Assembly: GCA_963653425.1 (NCBI GenBank)
Contig: CAVJWC010000005.1
Location: 1 to 64,000, forward strand
Origin: UMGS692 sp963653425
GTDB lineage: Bacteria; Bacillota; Clostridia; Christensenellales; CAG-314
DNA length: 64,000 bases
Direction of reading: 5' to 3'
The position numbers and the translations under genes were made by a program. Shown here in pieces: positions 42,620 through 50,888 of the stretch. Below the pieces are notes generated by a model. That model searched no databases and had not been told where the DNA came from. It saw nothing but the letters and a program-made list of their open reading frames with translations. The first letter of the stretch is position 1; each line of letters opens with the position of its first letter.

Positions 42620-42950
42620 AAACGCGGCCGGCGCTATCTTAAACGAAAACCTTCCGTTTCCCGCAGGTAAACCTCCCGTTTCGTGTAACGGAAACCTCTC
42701 GCTTTTTTTCGGTAATCGCGCTTTTGCGGGAAAACTCAAGTTACCGTAGTTACCCGTAAAGAACGCGTTGCCTGCGACGCGAAGAGCAACGACGACGCGG
42801 AGCAACGCCCGGGGTTTCGTTTCCTATAGCCGCCGGCAGAGCAATCGTTTTTAGTTGCTTAAAACAAGCAAACTACGGAGCAAAGCGCTTTTACAGGGAA
42901 GAAAAACGCGCATAGTCTGAAAAGAGAAAACGCAAAAGGGGAGGGTAAGT
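42620..42950. repeat. Spacer with degenerate 22-bp repeats
   Basis: AAACC landmarks at 42647, 42669 and 42692 head units of about 22 bp (AAACCTCCCGTTTCGTG and variants), with a weaker one at 42620. From 42765 to 42812 the sequence repeats GCGACGCGAAGAGCAACGAC and ACGCGGAGCAACGC. The remainder to 42950 shows no gene. This lies between two divergently transcribed operons. Confidence 0.5.
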
Positions 42951-43023
42951 CTTAAAGAGGGAAAGTCAACGGTATAAAAGTTTCCATTTTAACGAAAAGG
43001 CAGGGAAAAGACTCAAAAAATAC

Positions 43024-43052
43024 TTGATTTTTTGTTTCCGTTACTGTATAAT
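43024..43052 (+). promoter_or_regulatory. Promoter of the beta-propeller lipoprotein gene
   Basis: TTGATT (43024-43029), 17 bp, TATAAT (43047-43052), about 95 bp before the ATG. Confidence 0.8.
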
Positions 43053-43146
43053 AACGGGGTATAGAGTCGGTTGTCGTTTTTTTGTGTGTCCGGACTTTCG
43101 GGCATTTTGTTTGCGGCAACGGGAAAAATAAAACAGGAGATACAAA

Positions 43147-44427
43147 ATGACAAAGAAAACCATACTCGTTATTATGGCGTTGGTTCTTATCACGGCTGTT
43201 CTGGCAGGTTGCCCCGCAGAAAACACCAAGAATTTTACGCCCGTTGAAAAGCCTGCCGGCAGCACTATAGTTGACAACGGCGGCGTTGCCGTCGGATACG
43301 GCGAATATACTTATTTCGTAAACGGCAGCAGTGACGCTACCGCGGACAACACCTACAATCAGGTAGTTACGGGCGCTGTATGTCGCGTTAAAACCGAAGA
43401 TATAGGCAAGGACGACGCAGTTATCGAAGTAGTCGTTCCCAAGATTTTCTATAAAGGCAATGCGGAATCCACGGGTCTGTTTGCTTTCGGCGACAGAATT
43501 TACTTCACCACCCCGGGCGTTGAAAAGAACAACAACGGCGAACTCAAAGAAGGCGAACTTTCCATTATTTCCGCTAAGGTTACGGGCGAAGACGTTAAGA
43601 TTCACGTTACCATAAGCTCTAACTCCGCTCCCGTATATTTCTTCGCGGGCGAAAACGCGGTTACGGCTGTTTATCTCGTAGATTCCAAGCTTTATTCTCT
43701 CAATCTTTCTTCGGGTAAGCCCGTAGAACTTGCCGATAACGTAACGGCAGTCAAGGGAGATTCTCAGGCGGTTTACGCTTTGCAGAGCATAACCTATAAG
43801 GATTCTCAGGACGAAGAACAGACCAGAAAGTACAATAACGTTCTTAAATACACGCTCGGCGCAACCGAAGTTTCTACCATTCTTAAAGGCGCTAAAGAAG
43901 ACAACGCTCACGGCATAGAAATCACCTATGCCCTTATAAGCGTTTACGGCGGTAAGCTCTATTACACCGCAACCAACACTTACGTTGCTTTCTCGGGAAC
44001 TTTCGTTTACGACGGAGCGGAAAAACGTCTCTCCGCAAACACTCAGTCTTCCTTCCTTCCTTATAAGGACGGTATCTTAATGCTGAGCAACAGCTTCGTT
44101 TGCTATATAGTTTACGACGAAACCACGGGCGCGGTAAGCAGCACCAAGCTTATCTACACGTCGGCTTTCACTCCCGTTAAAATCGACGGTGACACCGTTT
44201 ACTACACCAACAGCAACAAGCTCTATAAAGCCGTTATCAAGGAAGGCGAAATAGTGGAAGGTAAAGTTCTTACTTCTTCCTCTATGACCGACAGCAACCT
44301 TTCTTTCGACATTATGGACGGCGCGGTATTCTTCATCGAATCTTCCAACAAGAAGATGACGAGAGCCATTATTAACGACAAAGACGAAGTCGAAGAAACC
44401 ACTCTCGAATACACGAAAGAAGACTAA
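43147..44427 (+). CDS. Lipoprotein with beta-propeller-like (DUF5050-type) repeats
   Basis: The 426-residue protein has a clean lipobox (VLAGC, Cys22). The mature part consists of recurring strands of the type DRIYFTTPG, SKLYSLNLSSG, GKLYYTATNTY, DTVYYTNSNKLYKAVI and GAVFFIESSNKKM. This is the pattern of DUF5050/TolB-like propeller proteins of Clostridia that sit on the outer membrane face. The role is unknown. CAGGAG lies 8 bp before the ATG. It has its own promoter and terminator. Confidence 0.8.
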   Translation: MTKKTILVIMALVLITAVLAGCPAENTKNFTPVEKPAGSTIVDNGGVAVGYGEYTYFVNGSSDATADNTYNQVVTGAVCRVKTEDIGKDDAVIEVVVPKIFYKGNAESTGLFAFGDRIYFTTPGVEKNNNGELKEGELSIISAKVTGEDVKIHVTISSNSAPVYFFAGENAVTAVYLVDSKLYSLNLSSGKPVELADNVTAVKGDSQAVYALQSITYKDSQDEEQTRKYNNVLKYTLGATEVSTILKGAKEDNAHGIEITYALISVYGGKLYYTATNTYVAFSGTFVYDGAEKRLSANTQSSFLPYKDGILMLSNSFVCYIVYDETTGAVSSTKLIYTSAFTPVKIDGDTVYYTNSNKLYKAVIKEGEIVEGKVLTSSSMTDSNLSFDIMDGAVFFIESSNKKMTRAIINDKDEVEETTLEYTKED

Positions 44428-44510
44428 TCCGATAAAAAATAAGATTTGACTTTATCCTGCGGGTAACCCTTGGAAGCAAAGTTAAATCCGACATTAAAAC
44501 CAACGAAATA

Positions 44511-44545
44511 AAACCGCTTTGAATTCTTTTCAGAGCGGTTTTTTT
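44511..44545 (+). terminator. Terminator of the lipoprotein gene
   Basis: AAACCGCT (44511-44518) pairs with AGCGGTTT (44534-44541), followed by T's. Confidence 0.8.
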
Positions 44546-44603
44546 ATAATCGGTTTCGAATTCTTTTCAATGCGTTTTTTTATAATCGTTTTTTTATAAC
44601 AGG

Positions 44604-44668
44604 CGATTTTCTGCCTTATAATCAACGATTCTTTGCCTTATAATCAATGATTTTCTGCCCTGACTCAA
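44604..44668. repeat. Tandem array, 22-bp period, three units
   Basis: Units CGATTTTCTGCCTTATAATC, CGATTCTTTGCCTTATAATC and TGATTTTCTGCCCTGACTC, each with a short AA ending, start at 44604, 44626 and 44648. Confidence 0.85.
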
Positions 44669-44679
44669 AGACCGTTTAT

Positions 44680-44900
44680 CTGTTTTTACCGCTTACGTTC
44701 AAATGCGGATTCGTGACCCTCACCGCCCGAAATTACGGTACGTTGCCTGGAATTAAGAGACGTTCACCGCCCGAAATTACGGGCTTTTTTCACGGGCGTT
44801 CCGTTCGTTATCGCCGGTTGCCCCGTCAATCGTTTTTATCCGCTGAAATAAGAGAGCCGTGGCGCGTAGCGTTTTTTCGTTTTCGCCAAAAACCCTTCTT
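44680..44900 (-). repeat. Dispersed intergenic repeat, family B, copy 3 (inverted)
   Basis: The minus strand of about 44800-44890 reads AACGCTACGCGCCACGGC, then GCGGATAAAAACGATTG, CCGGCGATAACGAACGGAAC, the core also seen at 4.3, 8.5 and 49.4 kb. Beside it CACCGCCCGAAATTACGG occurs twice (about 44720 and 44766); the second copy forms GCCCG/CGGGC followed by T6 (44769-44790), a possible terminator. The long space 44428-45286 holds no gene I can support; near 45061 and 45185 a TTCCGCARAGCGCA-type piece is duplicated. Confidence 0.65.
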
Positions 44901-45286
44901 TTGTCTTAAAAACCTTCAGAAAAACCTTTGCGCGCGAGTGTATACTTTCAGATACCGAAGGTCTGCGTTTTTTGCGTTAATCGCGGAGAGTAAGCTTTCC
45001 CGTCGTCTTTTCCGACAAACAAAGTCGAAAAAGCGGAAATAACGCGGAATGCTTACCTTCTTCCGCAGAGCGCACGGGCGGAAAAATCAAACGAGCTTCC
45101 GTTCTTTGTGGCAAAAAAGCTAAGATAACGCAAACGCTCGCAGGTTATTCAAAAGCGCGGAAAAAGAACGCAAAGCATAAACTGTTCCGCAAAGCGCATA
45201 ATCGGAAAAAACAAAAACCGTTCCGTAATTAAAACGAACGCAAAGCGTTTTCACGAACCGAAACGAACGAAAGGGAGGGAATTAAA

Positions 45287-46066
45287 ATGGCACGAAAAAT
45301 CGTAATAACGAGCGGTAAAGGCGGAGTGGGCAAAACCACGTTTACCGCCTGTCTCGGCATAAGACTTGCAAAAATGGGGCTGAGAGTCGCTCTTATTGAC
45401 CTCGACCTCGGACTCAACAATCTCGACGTTATTCTCGACGTCGAAAATCGGGTGGTATTCGATTTAATCGACGTTATCGAAGGGCGTTGTCGGGTGAAAC
45501 AGGCTCTCGTTCAGGACGCCGACGTTCCTTTCCTTTACGTTATGCCCGGTTGCCACAGCGAAAAACGTTCGGTTACCGCCCAGAATATCAAAGTCGTCGT
45601 CAACAGAATGAACGAGCTTTTCGATTACATCTTAATCGACTGTCCCGCAGGTATCGACATAGGATTTCACCGCGCCGTTGTCTGCGCCGACGAAGCCGTC
45701 GTCGTAACTACGCCCCACGTTTCCAGTATCCGCGACAGCGAAAAAGTCGTAGGAATCCTCGGAAGCTACCGCCTCAGCGAAATATATTCCGTCATCAACA
45801 AAGTCCGAGGAGACCTCATTCTCGACGGCGATATGGCTGATACACGCGAAATCTTTAACCGCTTCGCAACGAAACCCCTCGGCGTTATCCCCGAAGACGA
45901 CTCAGTTACCTTCAAAGAACTCAAAGACCTTAAAGGTAACGCCGCCTCTTCTATAGATATGATCGCAAATAATCTCCATAACGGCTCTGCAAAAATGTTC
46001 GACTGCGCCTCTAAGTATAAAGGTCTCCTCGGCAAACTCCGCCGTTCCCTTAAAAGAAACGCATAG
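45287..46066 (+). CDS. minD: Septum-site-determining ATPase MinD
   Basis: MinD is a membrane-associated ATPase that positions the division septum. The 259-residue protein begins with the deviant Walker A TSGKGGVGKTTFTACLG, followed by VALIDLDLGLNNLDVIL, which distinguishes MinD from ParA, then YILIDCPAGID and the Walker A' region. The C-terminus GLLGKLRRSLKRNA is a basic amphipathic helix suited to membrane targeting. GGGAGGG is upstream of the ATG. minC and minE are not adjacent, so the gene stands alone. FlhG-type proteins are related, but no flagellar genes are present. Confidence 0.9.
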   Translation: MARKIVITSGKGGVGKTTFTACLGIRLAKMGLRVALIDLDLGLNNLDVILDVENRVVFDLIDVIEGRCRVKQALVQDADVPFLYVMPGCHSEKRSVTAQNIKVVVNRMNELFDYILIDCPAGIDIGFHRAVVCADEAVVVTTPHVSSIRDSEKVVGILGSYRLSEIYSVINKVRGDLILDGDMADTREIFNRFATKPLGVIPEDDSVTFKELKDLKGNAASSIDMIANNLHNGSAKMFDCASKYKGLLGKLRRSLKRNA

Positions 46067-46084
46067 CCTTCTTTGCTTGCTTTC

Positions 46085-46540
46085 GCAGTTCTTTCTTGAA
46101 AGAAAGAACCAAAGAACTACCGTTCTTTGCCTTCCTTATCCTTCTTTCTTCTGCGAAGAAAGAAGCAAAGACGCACCCACTTTCTTTGGAAAAGAAAGTG
46201 GGCAAAGAAACTTTCACCGTGGGTGTAAAGTGAAACAATATGCAGTCCGCTTTTGGTAGAACCGTGCGAACCTTAACTGCGTGACAGTATCAATTCTTAA
46301 TAAACCTCATTCAGAACGGCACATTCATCAATATTGAAGTTCTTTGTTGAGCTTTCCCCTTTAACTTACTTTTTTTAAGAAAAGAAAGTAAGCAAAGAAA
46401 CTTTCTTTGTTTCTTACATTGAGGTTTTTTGCGCAGCTTTTTCCCAAAAAAGCTGCAAGTTCTTTGGTTCTTTCTTTCAAGAAAGAACAAGGAAGCCGGC
46501 AAAGTTTCTTTGCTGCTTTCTTTTCAAAGAAAGCAGGAAA
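46085..46540. repeat. Composite hairpin element R4
   Basis: After an inverted copy of the last module (46087-46118), the common order appears: H1 CTTCTTTCTTCTGCGAAGAA (from 46141), linker, H2 CCACTTTCTTTGGAAAAGAA with AGTGG, GCAAAGAAACTTTCACCGTG, TATCAATTCTTAATAAA, TTGAAGTTCTTTG, H3 CAGCTTTTT/AAAAAGCTG (46434-46456) and H4 GTTCTTTCTTTCAAGAAAGA. Two extra hairpins, near 46366-46392 and 46513-46536, are inserted. It lies between minD and gerAB, which converge, and gives gerAB its last codons. Confidence 0.85.
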
Positions 46541-47639
46541 AACTTGCTCTTTTCGTCATCCAGGGCATAAGGGCGGGGGTGAGGTACTCGATAGTTATTG
46601 CGGGGACTATGACGAAAGGCGAGCTTACGAGGTTTTTGATGAGTGAAGAAACGGGTGTTAAGAGGGGGAGAGCGAGCATAAGAGCGGAGAAGACGACGGT
46701 TGAGAGGACTGAGGGGGAAGAGTGTGTTTTTATGTTAAAGAGGGCGTCGAAGGAAGAAAGACAGCAGTAGGTCATAAGGGCGAGTTTTATAAAGACGGAG
46801 AGCATCCAGAAAATGAGCGTCAGCCAGTCCAGCCTGCCTTTGAAAATGAGCGCGGAGTTAAACTGAGCGATTTTTGCGATTGCGCCGTTGTGGTTTTGAG
46901 CGAGTTCCCCGAAAATGCAGTAGAAAACGATATAGAGCAGGATAACCATAACGCTTCCGATTGAGAAGGCGAGGAGGGGTGCGCGGAAAAGGTGTTTTTC
47001 GGGTTTAACGTCTTTAATAAGGAAGAGAATGAAAAGGCTGTCCGCGAACCAGAAAGACAGTCTCGGAAGGCTTTTTATAACGGGAGAAAAACCGTCGTTG
47101 AGAACGGGCGCAAGTTCGGAAAAATCCACCTGGGTGAGAGAAAGGGCGGTCATTGCGACGCCGGCTAAGATAACGTAAAGCCCGAGAATATCCGAAACGC
47201 GGGCTATGACCTTTACGCCTTTTCGCGCGGAAAAACAAACGTAGCATAAAATGGGGATAATAAATCCGAGCCAGTTGGTCTGAAGGGTAAGGGTGGACGA
47301 GAACAAATCGGACGCCGTTACCGAAAGGTCGAGAATTCTCACGGTGAAAAAGACGAAATAAAGCGCCATAAGGATTTTCGTCGGGACTAAGCCGAGAGAA
47401 TGGCGGAGAAGGGCTTCCGCGGGGAGCTTATGGGAATTGTTTTTTACCGAAAAGAGAAGAGCTATAAGAACGATAGCGTCCAAAGCGAAGAGAATAAGGT
47501 AAGCCAGCCATCCGTCTCTGCCCGTTTCGCGCGCAACGTAAGAAGGCAGATTTATGACTTTACTGCCTTCGGAAATGAGTAAAAGCATAAGCGCGATCTG
47601 AGAAATCTTCACGCCGTTTTTGTTTTGAATGTCGTTCAT
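46524..47639 (-). CDS. gerAB: Spore germination permease-like protein (GerAB family)
   Basis: The 371-residue protein has about ten membrane segments and the GerAB/YndE-type start NGVKISQIALMLLLISEGSKVINLPSYVARETG, in which QIALMLLLISEGSKVI is the family's first helix. GerAB subunits belong to the APC transporter superfamily and form part of the germinant receptor in the spore inner membrane, where they bind amino-acid germinants. The C-terminal residues ASFSCFL are encoded by the hairpin repeat. The gene lies downstream of gerAA, separated by a 228-bp space with a 10-bp-periodic array. No gerAC lipoprotein gene is present. Confidence 0.9.
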   Translation of the reverse strand: MNDIQNKNGVKISQIALMLLLISEGSKVINLPSYVARETGRDGWLAYLILFALDAIVLIALLFSVKNNSHKLPAEALLRHSLGLVPTKILMALYFVFFTVRILDLSVTASDLFSSTLTLQTNWLGFIIPILCYVCFSARKGVKVIARVSDILGLYVILAGVAMTALSLTQVDFSELAPVLNDGFSPVIKSLPRLSFWFADSLFILFLIKDVKPEKHLFRAPLLAFSIGSVMVILLYIVFYCIFGELAQNHNGAIAKIAQFNSALIFKGRLDWLTLIFWMLSVFIKLALMTYCCLSSFDALFNIKTHSSPSVLSTVVFSALMLALPLLTPVSSLIKNLVSSPFVIVPAITIEYLTPALMPWMTKRASFSCFL

Positions 47640-47670
47640 CGTCCTTTTCTGCCTGTTTTTGTTTATTTTT

Positions 47671-47870
47671 GTCGAAATTTGTCGCTTTTCGTCGCATTTT
47701 GTCGTTTTCCGTCGAATTCGGTCGTCTTTCCCCGAAGTCCGTCGAAGTTTGTCTTTTTTGCCCGAAACCTGTCGTCTTTACGCAAAGTTTGTCGAAACCC
47801 GTCGTTCTTCGTATATTCCTGTCGAAACCCGTCGCGTTCTGTCGAAACCTGTTGTTCCTTGTTCTTTTTA
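47671..47870. repeat. Twenty-unit tandem array with an exact 10-bp period
   Basis: From 47671 a GTCG (or one-mismatch) tetranucleotide begins almost every tenth base: 47671, 47681, 47691, 47701, 47711, 47721, 47741, 47771, 47791, 47801, 47821, 47831 and 47841 are exact, the others degenerate. Six-base interiors are mostly pyrimidine-rich and variable. Four units read TGTCGAA (starts 47670, 47790, 47820, 47840). The period excludes a coding origin. It lies between gerAA and gerAB. Confidence 0.9.
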
Positions 47871-49292
47871 CTTAAAAAACCTGTACCGCGTTTTGTTTTT
47901 ACTGCCTATGGACTTCGGGCGTTTCGTGAGTTTTTCGTCGGTTGCCTTCATAACGGCGTCGCGCTTGTCCGAAGCTATATAGGGCGCGAAAGGAGCCATA
48001 TAGGGCGTTCCGAAGCAATCTATTCCCGTGAGATAGGTAAGAACTATGAGCGAAGCTATGATTATACCGAAAATACCCGTGATTCCGCCTATCAAAGTAA
48101 GACACAGACGAAGAACGGTAAAGAGAATGGTGTTGTCGGGCATTGCGTAAAGCCCTATTCCAGAAAGCGCGCCTATGACGACCGCGGGTGCGCCGAGGAG
48201 ACCCGCTTTTACGGCTGCGTCGCCGAGAACGACGGCTCCCACTATGCTTAAAGCAAGTCCCGCGTACTTTGGCATACGGAAGTTGGCTTCCCGTATGATG
48301 TCGAACAGTAACATAACGAAAATCATTTCGGTGAGCGGGTCGAAAGGAATGGACTGCGTGGCGTTCATTATGGTAAGAAGGAACTTTAACGGTATTATCT
48401 GGTAGTTGTAGGTTTGAAGAGAAACGTAAAGCCCGGGGATAAATATCGACGCGAGAATCGCCATAAGTCGCGTATATCTCGAAAATGTTGCCGTCCCGGG
48501 AGAAATGAAGTAATCCTCCGACGTCTGAATGTCCTCGATGAACATATACGGAAGGGTTAAAACGATGGGCGAACCGTCGGCAATCACGGCTATTCTGCCT
48601 TCCAGCATTTTCGCCACGGCAATGTCGGGCTTTTCCGTTTTTCCGCACATCTTGAAAAGCGTAGAACCGTTTCCGTCCACGTATCGCGTAAGATAACTGC
48701 TGTCTATAACTCCGTCCACCTGAGTCTTTTCCAGCCGTTCCTTTATCTTTAAGGCAAGTTTCTCGTCGGCTATCCCTTCTATATAGCAAATCGAAACCAA
48801 AGTGTCCGTGTATTTCCCTATATTCAGCGTAATCTGTCTGAACTTGTCCGTTCTGAGCCGTTTTCTTATGAGAGTCACGTTCTTTTTAAGGCTTTCCACG
48901 AAACCTTCGCGCGGTCCGTTGGTTACCATGGAAGTGGGCGGTTCGGTTATTCCCCTTCCTTCCGCGGAAACCACGTCGAGCGCAAGCGCGTCCAAGCCCT
49001 TTTCGTCGAAAAGCAAAGCGTTTCCGCTTAAAAGAAGCTTTATCATTTCGCTTTTACCCGTAACTTTCCTTGCGTTGACTATTGCTACGCCCGAACCGAG
49101 AGCTTCGTCTAAGTTCCTGACGGGTTTTTCGCTCTGCAAAGCTCTGACTATAAAGTCCGAAAGCTTTCCTTGGTCGGTTATTCCGTCTATATACAGCGCC
49201 GTGAATTCCGTTCCGCCCGATTTTACGGGTCGGATTTTTACGTCCGCGTCGCCCGAGAGTTCTTCCGTTATAAGTTCCCTGTTGTTTGCCAT
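47868..49292 (-). CDS. gerAA: Spore germination receptor subunit GerAA family
   Basis: The 474-residue protein matches the GerA family: an N-terminal soluble half with ELSGDADVKIRP, SEGRGITEPPTSMVTNGPREGFVESLKKNVTLIRKRL in pieces typical of the family, then DGSPIVLTLPYMFIEDIQTSEDYF and about five C-terminal membrane segments, ending PFAPYIASDKRDAV. It is the large subunit of a germinant receptor. AAAGGAT lies 8 bp before the ATG. gerAB follows on the same strand. Confidence 0.94.
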   Translation of the reverse strand: MANNRELITEELSGDADVKIRPVKSGGTEFTALYIDGITDQGKLSDFIVRALQSEKPVRNLDEALGSGVAIVNARKVTGKSEMIKLLLSGNALLFDEKGLDALALDVVSAEGRGITEPPTSMVTNGPREGFVESLKKNVTLIRKRLRTDKFRQITLNIGKYTDTLVSICYIEGIADEKLALKIKERLEKTQVDGVIDSSYLTRYVDGNGSTLFKMCGKTEKPDIAVAKMLEGRIAVIADGSPIVLTLPYMFIEDIQTSEDYFISPGTATFSRYTRLMAILASIFIPGLYVSLQTYNYQIIPLKFLLTIMNATQSIPFDPLTEMIFVMLLFDIIREANFRMPKYAGLALSIVGAVVLGDAAVKAGLLGAPAVVIGALSGIGLYAMPDNTILFTVLRLCLTLIGGITGIFGIIIASLIVLTYLTGIDCFGTPYMAPFAPYIASDKRDAVMKATDEKLTKRPKSIGSKNKTRYRFFK

Positions 49293-49370
49293 TTTCGTTA
49301 ATCCTTTTTGCGTTCGTTACTCCTTTATTATAAGTAATTGCCCGTATTTAATACGGTTTTTTACCTGAGT

Positions 49371-49470
49371 CAATACGGCTTTTTATCTACGCGCCCGCAA
49401 ATACTTGTTTTCAGCGAATAAAAAACGATTGCCGCGGTAATCGGTGGTAACGAACGGGAACTTACATTGA
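49371..49470 (+). repeat. Dispersed intergenic repeat, family B, copy 4
   Basis: CTACGCGCCCGCAAATACTT, then CAGCGAATAAAAAACGATTG and CGCGGTAATCGGTGGTAACG align with the core of the copies at 4.3, 8.5 and (inverted) 44.8 kb. The rest of the 49293-49664 spacer contains a CCGTATTAAATACGG palindrome near 49346 and the promoter of the next gene. Confidence 0.65.
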
Positions 49471-49560
49471 TTTCTTCGTTCTGCGTTTTCGTCGGGTTAT
49501 CCCGTTTCTCTTCTTAAATCGGTTTTTTGGGCGCAAAGCCGAGCGTATTACTTAAAATAA

Positions 49561-49589
49561 TTGCCAAAGAGCGGAATTTGTGATAAAAT
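49561..49589 (+). promoter_or_regulatory. Promoter of the acyltransferase-serS-cysS unit
   Basis: TTGCCA (49561-49566), 17 bp, TAAAAT (49584-49589), about 75 bp before the ATG. Confidence 0.75.
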
Positions 49590-49664
49590 ACAAAGATAGG
49601 CGGGCTGTTATCGGTTTTTTATTTTTTCTTTTTTATAACGGTCTTGCCGAAGGAGTAACGTAAA

Positions 49665-50807
49665 ATGATTCAGGTTAAAGAGATTGATCCGAGGGACAAA
49701 AAGCTGTTCAAGCAGTTTATAGAGTTCCCCAACAAACTTTATAAGGGATGCAGTCACTACGTTCCGTATCTGTACGGCGACGAACTGGATCTCCTTGATC
49801 CCAAGAAAAACGCAAGTTTCGACGAGTGCGAAGCCAAATACTTTCTTGCGTATAAGGACGGCGAAATCGTGGGCAGAGTAGCCGGACTTATTCAGAAAAT
49901 GAGTAACAAAGTCCACAACGAAAAACAGGTAAGATTCACGAGATTCGATTTTATCGACGACGAAGAAGTCGCGCGCAAGCTTCTCGAAGCGGTGGAAGAC
50001 TTCGGCAGAAGCAAAGGTATGACGGAAGTCCACGGTCCTTTCGGTTTCAACGATATGGACAAGGAAGGTATGCTCAGCTACGGCTTTGACAGAGACGTAA
50101 CCATGGCGACCCTCTATAACTACGACTACTACGTTCCCACGCTGGAAAAATTGGGCTATAAAGTAAAATGCGAATGGCTCGAATTCAGAATTCAGGTTCC
50201 CGATAAAGTTCCCGACAAGGTAGAAAGAGTGGCTCAGATTGCCGAAAAGCACAACAAGCTTCGCTTCCTTACAATGAAGAGCAAAAAAGACCTCAGAAAG
50301 AACTGGATGAAGAAGATTCTCGACTGTTACGACGAAACCTATTCCGTTCTTCCAGGGACGGTACCGCTTTCGGATAAACTTCGTCAGCAGATAGCAGATC
50401 AGTTCCTTATCATAATGAACCTCGATTTCTTCCCCGTAATTATAAACGAACAGGACGAAGTCGTAGCTTTCGGTCTGTGTTTCCCGACGGTCGGAAAGTG
50501 CATAAAGAAGAGCGGAGGACATCTTTATCCGTCCACGCTTATAAAACTTCTTCGGGAAGTCAAACATCCTACGGGTATAGAACTGGGAATTATCGGCGTC
50601 AGGGAAAATTACAGAAAATCGGGCGCTATCGCAATGATTCTCAAATCGGTCAACGAGTCGCTTATAAGACTTGGTATAGATTCGGTCGAAACCAACTGCG
50701 AACTCGTGGATAACGCTAAAATACAGACGCTTTTCGCGGGATTCGACCGCGAACAGCATAAGCGCAGAGTTTCTCTCATAAAAGAGATAGCTCCCGCCAA
50801 AAACTGA
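49665..50807 (+). CDS. GNAT-like N-acyltransferase of unknown substrate
   Basis: The 380-residue protein resembles the YghO-like two-domain acyltransferase group common in Clostridia and Bacteroidetes. The N-terminal part has KLFKQFIEFPNKLYKGCSHYVPYL, FFLAYKDGEIVGRVAGLI-type strands and EVHGPFGFNDMDKEGML, the family's most conserved segment. The C-terminal domain has ELGIIGVRENYRKSGAIAMIL, like the CoA-binding loop of GNAT enzymes, and SVETNCELVDN. The substrate is not known. AAGGAG lies about 9 bp upstream. It precedes serS by 81 bp with a small hairpin between. Confidence 0.75.
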   Translation: MIQVKEIDPRDKKLFKQFIEFPNKLYKGCSHYVPYLYGDELDLLDPKKNASFDECEAKYFLAYKDGEIVGRVAGLIQKMSNKVHNEKQVRFTRFDFIDDEEVARKLLEAVEDFGRSKGMTEVHGPFGFNDMDKEGMLSYGFDRDVTMATLYNYDYYVPTLEKLGYKVKCEWLEFRIQVPDKVPDKVERVAQIAEKHNKLRFLTMKSKKDLRKNWMKKILDCYDETYSVLPGTVPLSDKLRQQIADQFLIIMNLDFFPVIINEQDEVVAFGLCFPTVGKCIKKSGGHLYPSTLIKLLREVKHPTGIELGIIGVRENYRKSGAIAMILKSVNESLIRLGIDSVETNCELVDNAKIQTLFAGFDREQHKRRVSLIKEIAPAKN

Positions 50808-50856
50808 TTTCGGCTTAAACGCAACGGGGCTGAAAGCAGACGAAACTAATAAATCC

Positions 50857-50877
50857 CGGACGAAAAGTCCGTTTTTT
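50857..50877 (+). terminator. Short terminator-like hairpin just before serS
   Basis: CGGAC (50857-50861) and GTCCG (50867-50871) flank a five-base loop and are followed by six T's. The GGAG ribosome binding site of serS starts at the next base, so this could attenuate serS as well as end the upstream transcript. No T-box sequence is present. Confidence 0.7.
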
Positions 50878-50888
50878 GGAGAAACCAT

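Noticed and set aside
44647..45042. A 131-codon open frame
   Set aside because: It covers the inverted family B copy and flanking repeats, has an Arg/Phe-rich random-looking composition and no ribosome binding site.
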